Part shown: positions 55,580 through 64,000 of the stretch, piece by piece
How positions within the stretch are numbered: position 1 is the first letter of the stretch
Layout of the letters: each line of letters starts with the position of its first letter
NCBI RefSeq assembly: GCF_001507545.1
Contig: NZ_LQBP01000008.1
Coordinates: forward strand, 1 to 64,000
Source of the DNA: Ruegeria profundi
GTDB taxonomy: Bacteria; Pseudomonadota; Alphaproteobacteria; Rhodobacterales; Rhodobacteraceae
Length of the DNA stretch: 64,000 nucleotides
Reading direction: 5' to 3'
Notes under the pieces: model-generated
The model's database searches: none
What the model saw: only the letters and a program-made list of their open reading frames with translations
What the model was told of the DNA's origin: nothing
Made by a program: the position numbers and the translations under genes

Positions 55580-55857
55580 AGTGGTTTAGTCGAAAAGATA
55601 AAAGGCTGCTAAGGATCGGCGCCTTTCTCGTAGTTTGGCCGATCCCGATTTATGGCCTAACGGCTCTCCTGCATGAATTGGGTGTGGATGGCGGAACTTA
55701 TGAGTTGCTCGGCTTCCTAACTCTTTATGTCGGGCCGGGCAGCATAATCTTCGGGCTTATGATCTTCGCCTTGTACCTGATCTCAGAAGTTCTTCTCCTG
55801 CCTTGGCGGCTCAATCAATGCAGAGGAACCGGTTGTAGTAAATCCAAAAATGACTAA
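55576..55857 (+). CDS. Small two-helix membrane protein in the AAA+ operon
   Basis: A 93-residue protein with hydrophobic segments at about residues 13-33 and 41-72 (probably two helices in the latter) and a basic start MKWFSRKDKRLLR, so the N-terminus should stay in the cytoplasm. No family recognised. Base composition is more AT-rich than in the genes on both sides, pointing to a later addition. Overlaps both neighbours (4 and 8 bases). Confidence 0.65.
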   Translation: MKWFSRKDKRLLRIGAFLVVWPIPIYGLTALLHELGVDGGTYELLGFLTLYVGPGSIIFGLMIFALYLISEVLLLPWRLNQCRGTGCSKSKND

Positions 55858-56968
55858 CCCCACCCAAGACCATGTCGGCCTGACCGACACTTTGGCCTCG
55901 CGCCGCTATTTCCGCAAATTCGAGGTGATCACCGTACACCTTCTGCGGGTGGCCGCGACGATGGAGGCTGAGGGCGCGATCAGCAAACAAGAGGTGCGGA
56001 TCGTGTCGCGCTACCTCTCGGGGTTGCTCTACACCTTCCGCGCACTGTCCATGAAATACCTGCTGGTCGGGCGCGATACGGGGCGGTTCTTTGGCAGTCT
56101 CGCCATGGACAAGCGCGACAGCGGGTTTCCGGTGGCGGCCGAGTTGTTGACCATGGCCAATGACGCGCAGCAGGCGCAGGTGCACCTTGAGAATATGCCC
56201 TCCGAAGATGATCTGAAAACCGACATGGTCCGCACCATCATCAGCGACCGCGAAATTCCAACAAAGCTGCAATTCGCGCTGTCCCAAAGGCTCTATTACG
56301 AGGAATTATTGAAAGGTCAGCTGTTCTGGTCCCGCAACGATCCCGAATGTCACTGGATCGGTAATGAAGGCGAGCGGCGCAAGTTCATGATCCACTGGGC
56401 GGTCTATGACAGCCAGATCAACCTGCCGGTCATCTACCTGATGCAGCTTGAGGACAGCGGCAAAACGGCTTTGCCCAAGGACCAGCGCCGTTGGCCCGAA
56501 GTGCAGGCGCATCTGATGGCGCAGTCCTTAGGCGGGCTGAAACTGCTGACCATCGCCAAGGGCTTCGATCAGGATTTCGACGACCTGCATCCCAAACACC
56601 TGCGCCGCATCCATGTGGGTCCGATGTACTCCTCGGCCTATACCGAGCAATCTGGCCCGCTGCGGCAGGTGCTTGAAGACGCGCAGGCGCCGCAAGGGCA
56701 GGACTGGGCGCTGGCATGGACCACGGAAGAGTTGGAAAGTGAAGAGGTCATCGAAGAACGCGCCGGATGGTTTTCCACCGTTGAACGTGAGGTCTTTGCC
56801 CTCGACCCGTTCGGCGGGCAGGGGGCCGAGACAGGGGCCACGCGTACCCAGCGGTCCATTATCCTGCCACAGCGCCCGTTCCAGGTTCTGGCCGAACGCA
56901 ATCCGCCGGGTTTTGCTGATGTGCAGAAATTCGTTGTCGGCGCGACCGGGCAAGTTCTGAGATATTAG
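55850..56968 (+). CDS. Conserved protein of unknown function in the AAA+ operon
   Basis: A 372-residue soluble protein with a mostly helical N-terminal half (to about 180) and no motif that I recognise. Features: an aromatic-rich FEVITVHLLRVAATMEAEG (about 24-42), REIPTKLQFALSQRLYYEELL (about 133-153) and an acidic stretch TTEELESEEVIEERAGWF. It overlaps the small membrane gene by eight bases and precedes the AAA+ gene by 22. Likely a partner or substrate adaptor of the ATPase, from gene order only. Confidence 0.65.
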   Translation: MTNPTQDHVGLTDTLASRRYFRKFEVITVHLLRVAATMEAEGAISKQEVRIVSRYLSGLLYTFRALSMKYLLVGRDTGRFFGSLAMDKRDSGFPVAAELLTMANDAQQAQVHLENMPSEDDLKTDMVRTIISDREIPTKLQFALSQRLYYEELLKGQLFWSRNDPECHWIGNEGERRKFMIHWAVYDSQINLPVIYLMQLEDSGKTALPKDQRRWPEVQAHLMAQSLGGLKLLTIAKGFDQDFDDLHPKHLRRIHVGPMYSSAYTEQSGPLRQVLEDAQAPQGQDWALAWTTEELESEEVIEERAGWFSTVEREVFALDPFGGQGAETGATRTQRSIILPQRPFQVLAERNPPGFADVQKFVVGATGQVLRY

Positions 56969-56990
56969 AGACAGCGAAGGCGATTTTGAG

Positions 56991-58925
56991 ATGAGTTTGA
57001 CATCAGATCAGATGGAATTGCGCGAGGCGGATATTCGCAAGCATTATCCCGCGGCCACCGCCTTGCTGAACGGGTTTGAACACGCGCCGCGGATTGCCAA
57101 AGCCATTGAGACCTCGACGGAACGGTCGCCGGGTGTGACAACCGGGCGGCGGTTCCGGTCGACCACGCCGGGGCTTGTCACACGCCGGACTGCGCGCGCC
57201 GACGGGGTGCATCTGGTTGAGCGGATCGAGGCCTCGGATGAGGGCGATGCGCTGGTCTCACCGCCCCAAGCCACCGCGCAGCAGGCTATTCGCCGCGGCA
57301 TTTCAATCGCGCTGGCCGTGGCCGAGGCCTATGCAGACCAGACCCCGCTGGCCGATCTGAAACGCGCCAATCTGGCCGGAGACTTGCCAGCCGCGCGCAA
57401 GACCGAATTCTCTGAGCTGCTTACGGCTGAGGCGTTGATCACGCTACATACATTTGGCAATGCGCTGGCCTATCTGATGTCCTCGCATCTGGGCGAAACC
57501 ACAGTCGACATTGGCGAAGTCCAGGAGGTTCTGACCGATAACGGCCAGCTCGCCCTGCACGGTGCGTTGTGGGAGTTGGACCAAACACTGGCCAAACACG
57601 CCCCGGATGACGCGCACCTGATCGCGGCCACCAGCGCCTATGCCGAACAGTTGATGGAAAAATCCGCCCTGCGCGCCCAATCCGCAGGCCATCTGGCCCC
57701 GTTCCAGAACGCGGCCTGGCATATCGAGGCCGACGACCTGACTATCCGAGGGTTCGAGCCAGCTTCCAAGGCGAAATCCACCACGCTCACCATGACGTTC
57801 AAGAAACCGAACGAGGTGGTCGGTAACCATATCGCCAAGTATCAGGCGATGAAGCTGGCCAAGATGCTGATGGCCTTCGATTTCGAGCGCCGCCTGAACC
57901 CGTTCGCGGAACTCGGCGGGTTCATCTTTACCTTCATGGGCGATGGCAAACCGGGCACGGGCAAGACCACCCTGATCCAGATGATGGCCGGGCTGATAAA
58001 TGAGTATTGCCAGAACGCGGGCTATCCGTTCCGCTACCAAAACCTGAGCACCGACAATATCGACAGCTATCAAGGCAAGTCCGGCCAGAACGCCAAGGCG
58101 TTTATCAATACGATCATCGACCCCTCGGTCATCGGGTTCGGCACCATCGACGATATCGACCAGCTGGCAGGTAAACGCGGCGACCGGCAGTCCAGCGCGG
58201 GACAACTGGAAATCACCGCTGTGCTGATGGAGAGCTTTGCGGGCGCCAACACCGTCGTGCGCGGCAACTGCACCTTTGGCATGTTCTCGAACTACCCCGA
58301 GAATGTGGACGACGCCCTGCGTCAGCGGGCGGGCGCGCGGTTTCTGGTCGACGGGCCGCAAACGCGCGAGGATTACATCGACATCCTGCACCTGTTGATG
58401 GGCCGCAACCACGACATCCCGCTGGGCGAGCACGAAGCCTATGCCGCGCAAGAGATCAGAAAGGCCGTCGCCGCCAGTTTCGAAAGCCACTCCCGCCCGC
58501 ATGAGGACGCCTTGTTGCAGGTCTATGACCGTGTGTCCGGTGAGATCGGCCAGATGGACACGATCGCCAAGCTTGGCACCTACCTCAAGGCGATCCAACA
58601 GGCGGATGAGCGTTTCACCGGCCGCGCGATCAAGAACATCACCGACGCGGTCAAGGTCCGCGCGATGGATTTCGAACTGCCCGACGAATGGATGGAAAAC
58701 CCCGACCTGTTCCTGTTCCGCGACTACGACACTAAGAAGGCGATGATCGAAGATCTGCGCCAGCCGATAACGGTCGAGATGGTGATACAGGAAATCAACC
58801 GCTACGCCGACAGCGAGTTCCGCTATGCCGACAAGAGCGACGAGGTCGCCATCGAAAACGCCGTCCGCGAGATGGGCCGGATGGAAGAGGCCAAGCGGCG
58901 GTATCTGGAGGGGAAGAGTAGATGA
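56991..58925 (+). CDS. AAA+ ATPase with long N-terminal domain
   Basis: A 644-residue protein. Residues about 1-290 are a non-ATPase region, largely helical, possibly partner-binding. The AAA+ module follows: Walker A GKPGTGKTT at 319-327, Walker B VIGFGTIDDID at 380-390, a sensor-1-like NCTFGMFSNYP and an arginine-finger-like NVDDALRQRAGARF. The Walker B acidic residues and the P-loop are intact, so it should hydrolyse ATP, probably as a hexamer. It does not look like Clp, Lon, FtsH or MoxR. It should power whatever the operon does. Confidence 0.85.
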   Translation: MSLTSDQMELREADIRKHYPAATALLNGFEHAPRIAKAIETSTERSPGVTTGRRFRSTTPGLVTRRTARADGVHLVERIEASDEGDALVSPPQATAQQAIRRGISIALAVAEAYADQTPLADLKRANLAGDLPAARKTEFSELLTAEALITLHTFGNALAYLMSSHLGETTVDIGEVQEVLTDNGQLALHGALWELDQTLAKHAPDDAHLIAATSAYAEQLMEKSALRAQSAGHLAPFQNAAWHIEADDLTIRGFEPASKAKSTTLTMTFKKPNEVVGNHIAKYQAMKLAKMLMAFDFERRLNPFAELGGFIFTFMGDGKPGTGKTTLIQMMAGLINEYCQNAGYPFRYQNLSTDNIDSYQGKSGQNAKAFINTIIDPSVIGFGTIDDIDQLAGKRGDRQSSAGQLEITAVLMESFAGANTVVRGNCTFGMFSNYPENVDDALRQRAGARFLVDGPQTREDYIDILHLLMGRNHDIPLGEHEAYAAQEIRKAVAASFESHSRPHEDALLQVYDRVSGEIGQMDTIAKLGTYLKAIQQADERFTGRAIKNITDAVKVRAMDFELPDEWMENPDLFLFRDYDTKKAMIEDLRQPITVEMVIQEINRYADSEFRYADKSDEVAIENAVREMGRMEEAKRRYLEGKSR

Positions 58926-59506
58926 TCTTAGGCACGTTCTTCTTCCTTCTAAGCTTGGTTGCTCTCGCCCCAGTACTATTCGTAGCGATTTCGGGTTACA
59001 AAGGACCCATCCTTCAAAAAACAGAGCTATTTATTTCGGATCATGACAGTACCTTGCTGTCGTTGGGGACGCTTTTTTTGGTATCCTCGCTTGCTCTACT
59101 ATCGTCACATATCTCCAATAAATCCGCTGAACGCAGAGAATGGTATAGCCGCAGAATTCAAGCTAGTCTGCAAATGTCAGAATTTAGGCTGAAGTGGGTA
59201 GAGGAACTGAGAAGCGAACTGGCGCAGCTTCAAACTGAAATGTCAGTTTATAATAAGGAAGCTTCGGATTTCAAAGAGTTGACACTCCGGTTTCGAAAAG
59301 TGTTCTTGATGCTCAATTTCGAAGAGAAAAACACTAAAGACCTCAATCAGTCCTTTCAACGCTACGTGCAGTCGCTACGTGACGCAGACAAGGATAAAAA
59401 GAACGCCTGCCTGAAAGAGTTTCATAGGATTTCTAACCGGATACTCAAGGAGGAGTGGAAACGCATAAAAGTAGAACTTGAACAAGCGCAGGTTTTGGAG
59501 TTGTGA
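58922..59506 (+). CDS. Membrane-anchored coiled-coil protein (foreign-looking)
   Basis: A 194-residue protein with two hydrophobic helices (about 3-23 and 43-62) followed by a charged helical tail (about 70-190, probably coiled coil), the build of a membrane-bound sensor or tether. It overlaps the AAA+ gene by ATGA. Its base and codon use differ strikingly from its neighbours: many A/T-ending codons and low GC, against strongly GC-ending codons on both sides. I read it as a recent insertion that kept the operon coupling. Family not recognised. Confidence 0.7.
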   Translation: MILGTFFFLLSLVALAPVLFVAISGYKGPILQKTELFISDHDSTLLSLGTLFLVSSLALLSSHISNKSAERREWYSRRIQASLQMSEFRLKWVEELRSELAQLQTEMSVYNKEASDFKELTLRFRKVFLMLNFEEKNTKDLNQSFQRYVQSLRDADKDKKNACLKEFHRISNRILKEEWKRIKVELEQAQVLEL

Positions 59507-59507
59507 C

Positions 59508-60845
59508 GTGATCCGCCTCATCGAAAAAGGCCTGATGTTCGGCAATCTCGTCCATATCTCCAGCCCGGCTCTGGTCGAGCGGTATAACCGCGCGTTGCAG
59601 CATCTGGCGGGCAAGAACACGGCGTTGACGGATTTCCATGTCGATATTTCGGGCTATTCGCCGGAGGTGGGGATCGAGCTGGACGACCCACTCTATCTCA
59701 ACCCCAACGGGGTCAACCGTCAGTTCATCCTGTTGACGACCGAGCAGAAACGCGCGCCTCTGCTGAACGTCAAATTCTCGACCTCGCGCGATATCCTGCG
59801 CGAATTCATTGAGATGAACGAGGCGCAGCTGTTTGCCCTGACCGCCACCGATGCAGTGGCCGGCGAGCTGGTGAACTCGGTCTTTGAACTCACCACGCCG
59901 CGCGATCTGTTGAACCTGCGCAAGATCGAGATTGAGGCCGACACGGTCGGTGGCACCCTGCGCAAGGCCGAGCAACTGGCGGGTATGGTCGAGCAGTTCA
60001 AAACCGAGGAAGACGCCTGGTTCGATGATGTACTGATCGCCCGGATGATCGAAACCGCGAAAGAAACCGGAGATGTCACCCGCAACCCGGTCCGCCTGCG
60101 TCACACGGCCTTTGAGCAGCGCAATTTCTGGACGGCGCATTTCGGCGGGCTCTACCTGTTTCCTGACGCCGATCACCCGGCGGCAATTTGTATGGGCGAA
60201 ATACCCGATGACTTGCCGATCAAACACGCCTTTTCCACGTCCCAGCGAAACCAGATTGCCAAGTTTCTAGATTACAACGATCTGGTCGAACCCATCGTTA
60301 AGGCGCGTGGTGTGGACGCCACCGCGATTTTACAGCAGAAGATGGATTTCCTGACGATCGACGCCGCTGCAAATGCGGGTGTCGATCTGACCGGGCTGGA
60401 CCGCAGCGATATGCGGCGTCTGGCCCGCAACCACTCGGACCAACTGCCCGAGGCGTATCACGGCCTCGCGCAACTGCTGCGCTGGGCGAGTGATGGTGGG
60501 CCCTGGCCGCGCATCACCTCGGATCATCCGGCTTATTTCTATACGCTCAGGGCCACAGATACGCCGAACCGCGATCTGGTAAACATGTTGCTGGCCGAAT
60601 TGGCCCCGCTGGACCCGCGGCAGATGTTCATCTGTCATAAAGAGCTATTCTATCGTACCTACGCCATGTGGTCCGAAGGCAAGAAAGCCTATGTTGCCGA
60701 TTTCCTCGCTCGCGAGTATCAGGTGGACAAGGCAGGCGCCCGTGCCGCGCTGTTCGGCCATGAGCCTGATATGGATGGCGCGGACCGGGTCAGCGATGAC
60801 ATCATCGCGCGCGTCGGTCCCTGGGGCGCTGTTGGGAGAGGTTGA
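59508..60845 (+). CDS. Conserved protein of unknown function (possibly DUF6638)
   Basis: A 445-residue soluble protein. I start it at GTG 59508, because this gives MIRLIEKGLMFGNLVHIS right after the previous stop, whereas upstream in-frame codons lie inside the foreign-looking gene. It resembles the uncharacterised DUF6638 family of Rhodobacteraceae as I remember it (blocks ALVERYNRALQHLAGKNT, FWTAHFGGLYLFPDADHPAA, and an end with SEGKKAYVADFLAREY). No catalytic motif is seen. Directly abuts the next gene. Confidence 0.65.
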   Translation: MIRLIEKGLMFGNLVHISSPALVERYNRALQHLAGKNTALTDFHVDISGYSPEVGIELDDPLYLNPNGVNRQFILLTTEQKRAPLLNVKFSTSRDILREFIEMNEAQLFALTATDAVAGELVNSVFELTTPRDLLNLRKIEIEADTVGGTLRKAEQLAGMVEQFKTEEDAWFDDVLIARMIETAKETGDVTRNPVRLRHTAFEQRNFWTAHFGGLYLFPDADHPAAICMGEIPDDLPIKHAFSTSQRNQIAKFLDYNDLVEPIVKARGVDATAILQQKMDFLTIDAAANAGVDLTGLDRSDMRRLARNHSDQLPEAYHGLAQLLRWASDGGPWPRITSDHPAYFYTLRATDTPNRDLVNMLLAELAPLDPRQMFICHKELFYRTYAMWSEGKKAYVADFLAREYQVDKAGARAALFGHEPDMDGADRVSDDIIARVGPWGAVGRG

Positions 60846-61112
60846 ATGTTCGTCGCACTGCGCTTTTTGGTACCCTTGCTGATCATTCTGACGGTCCTCT
60901 ATGTTGGTGTTTCGATCTATTCCCGTTGGGTTCGACGCGGTAAGCTGATTGCTCATTGGGAAAAAAAGGGTCTGACCGGTGATCGCGATGCTTTTATTCG
61001 GCGCGGCCTGGAAAAATACGATGGGTCTATGCGCCGCAAGCTGATCCTCGGGATTTACGTGGTGCCGCTAAGCCTGATTGCGATCCTGATTTACGTTACG
61101 AATTTCATGTGA
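60846..61112 (+). CDS. Small two-helix membrane protein
   Basis: An 88-residue protein with hydrophobic helices at about residues 5-27 and 66-86 and a basic, charged loop between (WVRRGKLIAHWEKKGLTGDR), so a hairpin with the loop in the cytoplasm. Its composition is like the core genes of the operon. The ATG directly follows the TGA of the gene before it. Function unknown. Confidence 0.7.
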   Translation: MFVALRFLVPLLIILTVLYVGVSIYSRWVRRGKLIAHWEKKGLTGDRDAFIRRGLEKYDGSMRRKLILGIYVVPLSLIAILIYVTNFM

Positions 61113-61123
61113 GGGCTTCGCCA

Positions 61124-61768
61124 ATGCGATACGTCAAATGGGCCATAATCATCCTGTTTTGGGGCACGCTTGCAGCGGTGCTTCACTATACTCTGCCGCA
61201 GCATGACGTGGTGCGAATCTCGGATACATATGAAAAGCGGATCGATCCGGGCGAGAACAGCATTTTCTGGTCAGTGCACGACGTTGGCAGCGACCCGACT
61301 GCACCGAACCGCGACGTATTCTTTATTCAGACGCGAAAAACCAACGATAGGGTGATGGTTTACCGAAATGAAGATACCGGTTGGAGCTGGCCACCCTACT
61401 TCAAACTTAACTCCTCGAACCTGCAAGCCGAGGCGGTGGATCTGAAGTCTTCCACCGAAAATCCACGCTGGGTTGTCGTAAGACATTATGGTTGGCGCAA
61501 CGAATTCCTTTCGATCTTTCCAAACGCCGTAAAGATTTGGCAGGTCGACAGTCCTGATGTACGGATCATCCCGTGGTTCAACATCATTTTCCTGACCGTT
61601 TTCGCCGCGCTTCTATGGGCGATTTGGGTCCGCTGGCGCCGGTTTCGCGAGGCCCGCGTCGACCCGGTGCTTGAGAATATGGAGGACGGGCTCTATGCCG
61701 CCGGTGACGCGATCGAAGAAAGAAGCAGCCGATTTAAACGGTGGTTGAACAGTTGGAAGTCCAAGTGA
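61124..61768 (+). CDS. DUF1523-family membrane protein
   Basis: A 214-residue protein with an N-terminal helix (about 5-22), a large outside domain with HYTLPQHDVVRISDTYEKR, NRDVFFIQTR and YRNEDTGWSWPPYFKLNSSN, and a second helix (about 148-170) before a charged tail. These blocks are those of DUF1523, found in Rhodobacteraceae and of unknown function. ATG 61124 is chosen (GAGGG eight bases before); a GTG at 61109 overlapping the previous stop is possible. It closes the operon. Confidence 0.85.
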   Translation: MRYVKWAIIILFWGTLAAVLHYTLPQHDVVRISDTYEKRIDPGENSIFWSVHDVGSDPTAPNRDVFFIQTRKTNDRVMVYRNEDTGWSWPPYFKLNSSNLQAEAVDLKSSTENPRWVVVRHYGWRNEFLSIFPNAVKIWQVDSPDVRIIPWFNIIFLTVFAALLWAIWVRWRRFREARVDPVLENMEDGLYAAGDAIEERSSRFKRWLNSWKSK

Positions 61769-61806
61769 TGGCCAGAATCAACTGATCCCGCCTTTACTAT
61801 TTGAAG

Positions 61807-62901
61807 CTATCGCACCAGGAATTCGGCATGTAGTGCCCCGGCAGCTTTGATTGTTTTCAGGATGTCGATCATGTCGCGGGGCGAAACGCCAAGCGCGTTC
61901 AGGCCCGCGACAACCTCGGACAAGGTGGTGGCTTCGGGAATCTCGGCTAACCCCGTGCCTTCATCTTCCTCAATCCCAGCGACCGTTCGGGGAACAACAA
62001 CAGTTTCTCCGCGCGCAAAGGGGTTGGGCTGAACGGCGATGGGTGTTTCTTCGACTGTTAGAGTTAGATTGCCTTGTGATACCGCGACTCGTGAAATGCG
62101 AACCTCTTGCCCCATGACGATGGTGCCCGAGCGTTGATCGACCACGACGCGGGCTTTGGTTTCCGGCTCAACCAATATATTCTCAATCCGCCCTAGCGCG
62201 TGCGCCGTCGAAACCGATTGAGTTGCCGCGATGTTCAGCTCTACTGTTCCTGAATCCCGCATGACCGCAACCGCTCGATTGAATTCTCTATTGATCGCGG
62301 TTTCGATACGGCTGGCAGTGGTGAAATCAGGCTCACGCAGGGCCAAACGCATTTCTGTGAGTGCCGAGAGATCAAAGTCAGTCTCGCGCTCAACCCGTGC
62401 GCCGGACGGGATCACCCCAGAGGTCGGCACGCCGCGCACGACCGATGCAGCCTCGCCCTGGGCCACGGCGCCTCCGGCAAGCACAGTGCCTTGCGCCACC
62501 GCGTAAATTTGGCCATCCGCAGCGTTCAGCGGTGTCATGACCAAGGTGCCGCCAAGCAGACTGTCAGAATCTCCGATGGCCGACACCGTAACATCTATCT
62601 GTCCACCGACCCGCGCAAACGGCGGCAGGCTGGCTGTCACCAAAACGGCCGCCACGTTCTTGGGCCGGAAATCTTCGCCATTCACGTTTACACCCAGCCT
62701 TTCAAGGATGTTCGACATGGTTTCTTCCGTGAAAGGCGAGTTGCGCAGCCCATCACCGGTGCCGTTTAGCCCGACAACAAGCCCATAGCCCACCAAGTCA
62801 TTGCCGCGCACCCCGTCGAAATCCACAAGATCCTTCAGGCGTATCGTTCCGGCAGATGCGATCCCGGGCAGTAGCATCAGTAGAAAAGCAAGGAGTCTCA
62901 T
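61807..62901 (-). CDS. flgI: Flagellar P-ring protein
   Basis: A 364-residue periplasmic ring protein around the flagellar rod, with a signal peptide (LLAFLLMLLPGIASAG) and the start IRLKDLVDFDGVRGNDLVGYGLVVGLNGTGD, split over residues about 20-50. The length matches E. coli FlgI (365). Overlaps the flgL stop by ATGA. Confidence 0.96.
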   Translation of the reverse strand: MRLLAFLLMLLPGIASAGTIRLKDLVDFDGVRGNDLVGYGLVVGLNGTGDGLRNSPFTEETMSNILERLGVNVNGEDFRPKNVAAVLVTASLPPFARVGGQIDVTVSAIGDSDSLLGGTLVMTPLNAADGQIYAVAQGTVLAGGAVAQGEAASVVRGVPTSGVIPSGARVERETDFDLSALTEMRLALREPDFTTASRIETAINREFNRAVAVMRDSGTVELNIAATQSVSTAHALGRIENILVEPETKARVVVDQRSGTIVMGQEVRISRVAVSQGNLTLTVEETPIAVQPNPFARGETVVVPRTVAGIEEDEGTGLAEIPEATTLSEVVAGLNALGVSPRDMIDILKTIKAAGALHAEFLVR

Positions 62902-63908
62902 CTCAGGAAGTTCACCAATGACAGGTTCGAATTGCGGACGGTGACGGAATACAAACTCTCCAATTGAACCTGGACGGTCTGGAGTTTTGTGGCGGTCTCT
63001 TCCGGATTTGCCGCAATCAGCTCGTTCCTGCTGAATTCCAGGCTGGTCCTAGCTGCACTGTTGCGTGTGGCGGCCTGTTCGATGCGTGCCTGAGCCGAAC
63101 CGACCTGCCCCCTTAGATTCACCAACTGGTTCTGGGTGTTCGCTAAATCGCCACCTAGCTGTCTAAACAGACTCGTACGCAGATCCCTTGGCAAGTTAAG
63201 TGCATCGTCGGACAACAATGCAGCAACAGCGATATCGCGCATCGCATCCTTAAGCGCGGGATCCGTGGCAGTGATCGGGATTTGCACGCTCTCGTTCTCA
63301 GAAACCTGCATCGGTGCCAGCGCAGTATCCGATCCCTGATAGATTACCGCATCAAATCCGGCGGGGTCGTTGAACCAGTCCTCTGCCGCCTGACGGATAT
63401 CGACCGCTGATGTGTGGCCGGACAGTTCACCCTCAAGTGCAGAAAGCAGGGTATCGGCAGAAGCCAGCGGAGAGACATCCGTGGCCGTTCCGGAATACAG
63501 GCTACGCCCGCCTGCGCGTTGGTTCAGCGCGGACATGATCGTGTCCAGTTCGTTTCGCGCCAGCGCCGATGCGTTTTCGTGGCTGACCGCTTGGTTTGAC
63601 GTGCCAAACGACAACAGAGTTGCCGCAACCTCGTCCACGGAGTCATTGACCGTTGTCAGACTAAGTTGAGTGGCATCTGTGAAAAGCCGCGCCTCAGCCG
63701 TCGAAACCTTGAACGCGTCGAGGCGCGAAAGGCTTCGGTCCAGATCCAGCAGGTGAGAATAGTCCCCATCCAGTCGTCCAGAAACGTCCTGAACCTTGCC
63801 GCTGACCAACTCGTAAGACAGGGTCTCTATTTGGTTTCTAAGTTCGACCGAGCGGGTCTGAAGTCTCATCCCGCGCGCCAGATCACCGATAGACGTAAAA
63901 TTTATCAT
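62898..63908 (-). CDS. flgL: Flagellar hook-filament junction protein
   Basis: A 336-residue flagellin-fold protein. N- and C-terminal helical regions (LARGMRLQTRSVELRNQIETL near the start, and the end SLYSVTVRNSNLSLVNFLR) surround a variable middle. It follows flgK in the usual order, sharing TGATG with it, and is coupled to flgI. The start at 63908 is the ATG within that overlap. It could be annotated simply as flagellin, but gene order favours FlgL. Confidence 0.9.
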   Translation of the reverse strand: MINFTSIGDLARGMRLQTRSVELRNQIETLSYELVSGKVQDVSGRLDGDYSHLLDLDRSLSRLDAFKVSTAEARLFTDATQLSLTTVNDSVDEVAATLLSFGTSNQAVSHENASALARNELDTIMSALNQRAGGRSLYSGTATDVSPLASADTLLSALEGELSGHTSAVDIRQAAEDWFNDPAGFDAVIYQGSDTALAPMQVSENESVQIPITATDPALKDAMRDIAVAALLSDDALNLPRDLRTSLFRQLGGDLANTQNQLVNLRGQVGSAQARIEQAATRNSAARTSLEFSRNELIAANPEETATKLQTVQVQLESLYSVTVRNSNLSLVNFLR

Positions 63909-64000
63909 CACAGCCTCAACAAGGTTTCCATCAATTCATCAACTACCGAGATCACCCGTGCATTGGCGGCATAAGCCTGCTCAATCTTGATCAGGTTCTG
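63908..64000 (-). CDS. flgK: Flagellar hook-associated protein FlgK, C-terminal end (cut by window)
   Basis: The last 30 codons before a TGA at 63910-63908. The peptide KIEQAYAANARVISVVDELM is the conserved FlgK C-terminal helix (Y-x-A-N-A-R-V-I). The rest of the gene lies beyond the window. Confidence 0.9.
   Translation of the reverse strand, partial: QNLIKIEQAYAANARVISVVDELMETLLRL

Noticed and set aside
57444..58598. 384-codon antisense frame over the AAA+ gene
   Set aside because: Shadow of a gene with intact Walker motifs.

Overview
The window reads as chromosome of a marine Alphaproteobacterium of the Roseobacter group (Rhodobacteraceae sensu lato). The evidence is consistent: moderately high GC, very tight operons with ATGA or TGATG overlaps, protein families that I know mainly from that group (DUF1523, a GT14 enzyme with a long C-terminal extension, a roseobacter-type carbohydrate sulfotransferase, a serine-protease pair), an initiator tRNA of alphaproteobacterial type, and flagellar genes in flgK-flgL-flgI order. 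No rRNA, CRISPR array or intact insertion sequence was seen.

Layout. 1-4.4 kb is a small, AT-richer accessory patch. An initiator tRNA carries a decayed recombinase-like tail at its 3' side, followed by a two-domain glycosyltransferase, a methyltransferase-like gene, and two gene remnants joined at a deletion scar. 4.4-7.1 kb holds sugar-nucleotide genes (manC, ugd). 7.5-13.4 kb is a BMP-type nucleoside ABC transporter with a cytosine deaminase. 13.5-20.5 kb is a dipeptide/oligopeptide ABC transporter with two tandem binding proteins; its permease-ATPase part is preceded by a near-perfect RutR-type (pyrimidine) operator. 20.8-23.5 kb is a lysine-degradation pair (saccharopine dehydrogenase, aminoadipate-semialdehyde dehydrogenase). 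23.5-26 kb is a divergent GT14 glycosyltransferase/sulfotransferase pair, so together with manC, ugd and the first glycosyltransferase the window has a surface-polysaccharide theme.

26-37 kb is mostly housekeeping: a multibranched palindromic element, ilvD, an XRE-cupin regulator with twin operators, sseA, an aromatic/aspartate aminotransferase, amtB-glnK, a class A penicillin-binding protein and leuB. 37-44 kb has leuD and leuC separated by an HdeD-like membrane protein, a MscS channel, rsfS and rlmH. 44-54 kb has a flavodoxin-like protein, two small uncharacterised genes, the glycolate oxidase operon glcDEF, a tandem pair of secreted trypsin-like proteases, an Hsp20 chaperone and a succinate-semialdehyde dehydrogenase.

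54.5-61.8 kb is the most interesting part. Eight co-directional, overlapping or abutting genes encode a coiled-coil protein, a 372-residue protein of unknown family, a 644-residue AAA+ ATPase with a long non-ATPase N-terminus, a 445-residue protein (possibly DUF6638), and four small membrane proteins, one of them DUF1523. Two of the small membrane genes look compositionally foreign. The operon looks like a self-contained, undescribed AAA+ envelope-associated machine. The window ends in a flagellar operon on the minus strand (flgI, flgL, end of flgK).
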